Source: Cyanobium sp. Tous-M-B4
GTDB taxonomy: Bacteria > Cyanobacteriota > Cyanobacteriia > PCC-6307 > Cyanobiaceae
Assembly: GCF_024345395.1 (NCBI RefSeq)
Contig: NZ_JAGQBA010000003.1
Span: 62,001 to 126,000, forward strand
Length of the DNA stretch: 64,000 nt
Direction: 5' to 3'
Of the stretch, positions 62,234 to 64,000 are shown in pieces; position 1 is the stretch's first letter; every line of letters begins with the position of its first letter. A program made the position numbers and the translations under genes. A model generated the notes under the pieces. The model worked only from the letters and a program-made list of their open reading frames with translations, was not told the DNA's origin and did not search any database.

Positions 62234-63430
62234 ATGGCCTCATCGCTTGCCGCACTGGTTCTGCTCAAGCTCTTGCTGGTGTTGGCCCTGCTGCTGGGCC
62301 TCAGCCTGGTAGTGCTGGAGCTTCGCCATCGCCTGCGCCCCGCCTCGCCGCTGCGGCTGCGCGCTGAAGACTTCCGCGTCGAAGCCGGCAGCGATGGCCT
62401 CACCGTCTCCGGCATGGTGACGATCCACAACCCCCACCACCGCATGGAGGTGATGGTGCCGGAGATCGAGCTGCGGCCCACCTTGCTGGGTCGGGGCGAC
62501 CTGGCAGGCGTCACGGTGTCGAGTCGAATCGAGGCGCTGCATCCGGATGAGGAATCCCGCCCGGATGGCTACTGGGCCGCCTACATAGTCAAGGGGCGCA
62601 AGAGCACCAGCGCCCGCATCCAGATCAGCCTGAGCGGCCCCCCGGGCCAGTCCCTAGACCAGCTGCTCGACACCCTCTGGCTGGAAATTCTCTGGGTCAA
62701 CTACGGCCCCTTCGGCCGCCTCCATCGCCGCGATGGCGTGTTGGTACCGCTGCAGAAACCCACTCCCATAGCGCCCCAATCGGCCCACTGGCGCGACGGT
62801 GATCGCTGCCGCGTGCTGCCGGTTGGCACCCACCTGCTCGGCGTGCTCGACGACCCAGAAGCCGTGCTGCGCCGCTACGCCGGCGAGCTGATCCAGCCCG
62901 GCGATGTGCTCACCATCGGCGAAACCCCCCTGGCGGTGATGCAGGGTCGCTATCACCACCCGGCCACCGTTCAACCGGGCGCCCTGGCCCGGCTGCTCTG
63001 TCGTGGCTTCCACCCCACCAGCTCCCTGGCCACCGCCTGCGGCCTGCAGTCCTTGATCGATGTGGTCGGTCCGGCCCAGGTGCTGGGCGCCTGGCTGATT
63101 GGCCTGGCCCTGAAACTTGTAGGAAGCAAGGGCTGGTTTTATCGCCTTGCCGGCGACCAGGCCCGCCTGATCGACGACATCACCGGCACCACGCCCCCCT
63201 ACGACCAGACGATTGTGCTCGGTCCCCAACAGCCCGCCGCTTTCTGCGCCGCCATGGCCCGCTCCTTGGGCGTGGCCGTGGCGGTGGTAGACGTCAACGA
63301 TCTGGGCCGGGTCAAGGTGCTGGCCTCCAGCCCGGGCTGCGATGAAGCCCTGCTGGAGCGGGCCCTGCGTCCCAACCCGGCTGGTAATGCCAACGAGCGC
63401 ACCCCATTGGTGCTGGTGCGCCCCAGCTGA
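62234..63430 (+). CDS. CofE-like (F420-0 gamma-glutamyl ligase family) membrane protein
   Basis: About 398 residues with an N-terminal membrane span (about 4-28). The central and C-terminal part (about 190-385) resembles F420-0:gamma-glutamyl ligase CofE: GDVLTIGETPLAVMQGRYHHP, LIDVVGPAQVLGAWLIGL and DDITGTTPPYDQTIVLGPQQ. The first 170 residues are a cyanobacterial extension with no domain I know. True F420 is not established in these organisms, so the ligase may act on another acid. The cofH gene 49 kb earlier makes an FO-related role imaginable. A start at 62219 is possible. Confidence 0.72.
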   Translation: MASSLAALVLLKLLLVLALLLGLSLVVLELRHRLRPASPLRLRAEDFRVEAGSDGLTVSGMVTIHNPHHRMEVMVPEIELRPTLLGRGDLAGVTVSSRIEALHPDEESRPDGYWAAYIVKGRKSTSARIQISLSGPPGQSLDQLLDTLWLEILWVNYGPFGRLHRRDGVLVPLQKPTPIAPQSAHWRDGDRCRVLPVGTHLLGVLDDPEAVLRRYAGELIQPGDVLTIGETPLAVMQGRYHHPATVQPGALARLLCRGFHPTSSLATACGLQSLIDVVGPAQVLGAWLIGLALKLVGSKGWFYRLAGDQARLIDDITGTTPPYDQTIVLGPQQPAAFCAAMARSLGVAVAVVDVNDLGRVKVLASSPGCDEALLERALRPNPAGNANERTPLVLVRPS

Positions 63431-63505
63431 GCCCCAGCCCAGCTAAGCCGCAGCCGTCTCTGGCGCCGATACAGTTGGCTTACGCGGCTAACTGGTTACG
63501 CCCCC

Positions 63506-64000
63506 ATGCTCGGGATCCTGCAGCCGCCTTCTGCCCTTCCGGCACCACCCGAGCCTCCGGGGCCAGATAGCTGGCGGCTCGAAAGCTTGGCTGGCTGGCA
63601 CCTGCCCCTACTCACCGATCCCGCCTTTCTGCCCCTGCAACCGGTGCTGCAGCGGGCCGTGCTGCTGGGCCTGCCCGAGCGGCTAATGCAGGCGCTTCTG
63701 GCTAGGCCCTCCCTCGCACCCCAGGTGCTGGTAGCTCTCAGTGGCCAGAAGCCGCTCGGCCTGATCGTCTGCCGCCGGCTCAACCGCAGCGGCAGTTGCT
63801 GGCAGATGCAACACCTGCGCCTGGCCCCAAGCGCCGCCCGCCATGAACTGGCCAGCACCTTGCTGCGAGCAGCAATCCAGCGGGCCCGGGGAGCGGCCAG
63901 CTGGATTGCTGCGGCCTCCAGCCTCGATGACACCCGCTTGGCGATGCTGCGCGAGCAGGGCTTTCAGCCCTTGCGCAGCGACCGGCTGTGGTGCTGGCCT
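63506..64000 (+). CDS. GNAT-like acetyltransferase, cut by window end
   Basis: An open frame from the ATG at 63506 runs without a stop to the last base (165 codons seen). The text has a GNAT look: QMQHLRLAPSAARHELASTL is the acetyl-CoA-binding strand and helix, followed by ASWIAAASSLDDTRLAMLRE and then EQGFQPLRSDRLWCW, the end of a GNAT domain. In this group the protein often continues into another domain, which is out of view. Substrate unknown. Confidence 0.65.
   Translation, partial: MLGILQPPSALPAPPEPPGPDSWRLESLAGWHLPLLTDPAFLPLQPVLQRAVLLGLPERLMQALLARPSLAPQVLVALSGQKPLGLIVCRRLNRSGSCWQMQHLRLAPSAARHELASTLLRAAIQRARGAASWIAAASSLDDTRLAMLREQGFQPLRSDRLWCWP

Noticed and set aside
1-64000. tRNA, rRNA, CRISPR arrays and insertion sequences
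   Set aside because: I looked for cloverleaf-like GTTCRANNC segments with matching arms, regularly spaced repeats and transposase motifs in all gaps and found none convincing.

Overview
The window is a gene-dense, high-GC piece of a cyanobacterial chromosome. It most resembles the freshwater/coastal Synechococcus-Cyanobium group. The basis is the set of picocyanobacterial genes: petN, thf1/psb29, psb32, a CSP41-like epimerase, a ycf55-like gene, a DUF1830 protein, a ClpS-DUF2103 pair, pyruvate kinase with a C-terminal PEP-utiliser domain, and cofH with a CofE-like protein. I found no tRNA, rRNA, CRISPR array or insertion sequence.

Layout. 0-7.5 kb: scpB, yggT, a MazG-like gene, pyk, a MacB-type permease, DUF1830, ftsH. 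7.7-9.5 kb: an A+T-richer phosphotransferase gene and a decayed outer-membrane beta-barrel gene. 9.6-15.6 kb: clpP, thf1, cofH, petN, clpS and a nitroreductase. 15.6-27.4 kb: a candidate 6S-like RNA next to purK, a membrane coiled-coil J-domain protein, a lone sugar permease, aroB, a PAO-like Rieske oxygenase, a three-gene ABC-2 exporter, a MidA-type methyltransferase, psb32. 27.4-33.1 kb: a GH104-like lysozyme, a glycosyltransferase, a phosphoesterase, nadA, an aldo-keto reductase and a VapBC pair.

33.1-46.7 kb is the most interesting part. It begins with a ligase-associated repair operon (metallo-beta-lactamase exonuclease, ATP-dependent DNA ligase, Lhr-like helicase). The partner of that operon, a PdeM-like phosphoesterase, lies only at 46.0 kb. 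Between helicase and PdeM sit about 7.7 kb of signalling genes: a CHASE-PAS-GGDEF diguanylate cyclase, then a stressosome module with an RsbR-like PAS-PAS-STAS protein, an RsbS-like STAS protein, an RsbT kinase fused to an RsbX-type PP2C phosphatase, and a class III adenylate cyclase as the apparent output. Decayed GST-like and PAS fragments and an alpha/beta hydrolase follow. No sigma factor or RsbU-type phosphatase is present, so I infer a stressosome that controls cAMP rather than sigma-B.

46.7-64 kb: a CBS protein, pgsA, an acyltransferase-SDR pair, a CSP41-like protein, a periplasmic binding protein, a Trp-rich domain fused in frame to hisA, a PerR/FurC-like regulator with a 17-bp perfect palindrome at its start, ycf55-like, a PSI accumulation factor, fumC, a PAS-GGDEF-EAL gene broken at a run of eight G, a 2H-phosphoesterase/HAD-phosphatase fusion, a PIN-PhoH ATPase, a CofE-like protein and a GNAT gene cut by the window end.

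All identifications come from reading translated sequence against remembered family motifs. No database search was run.
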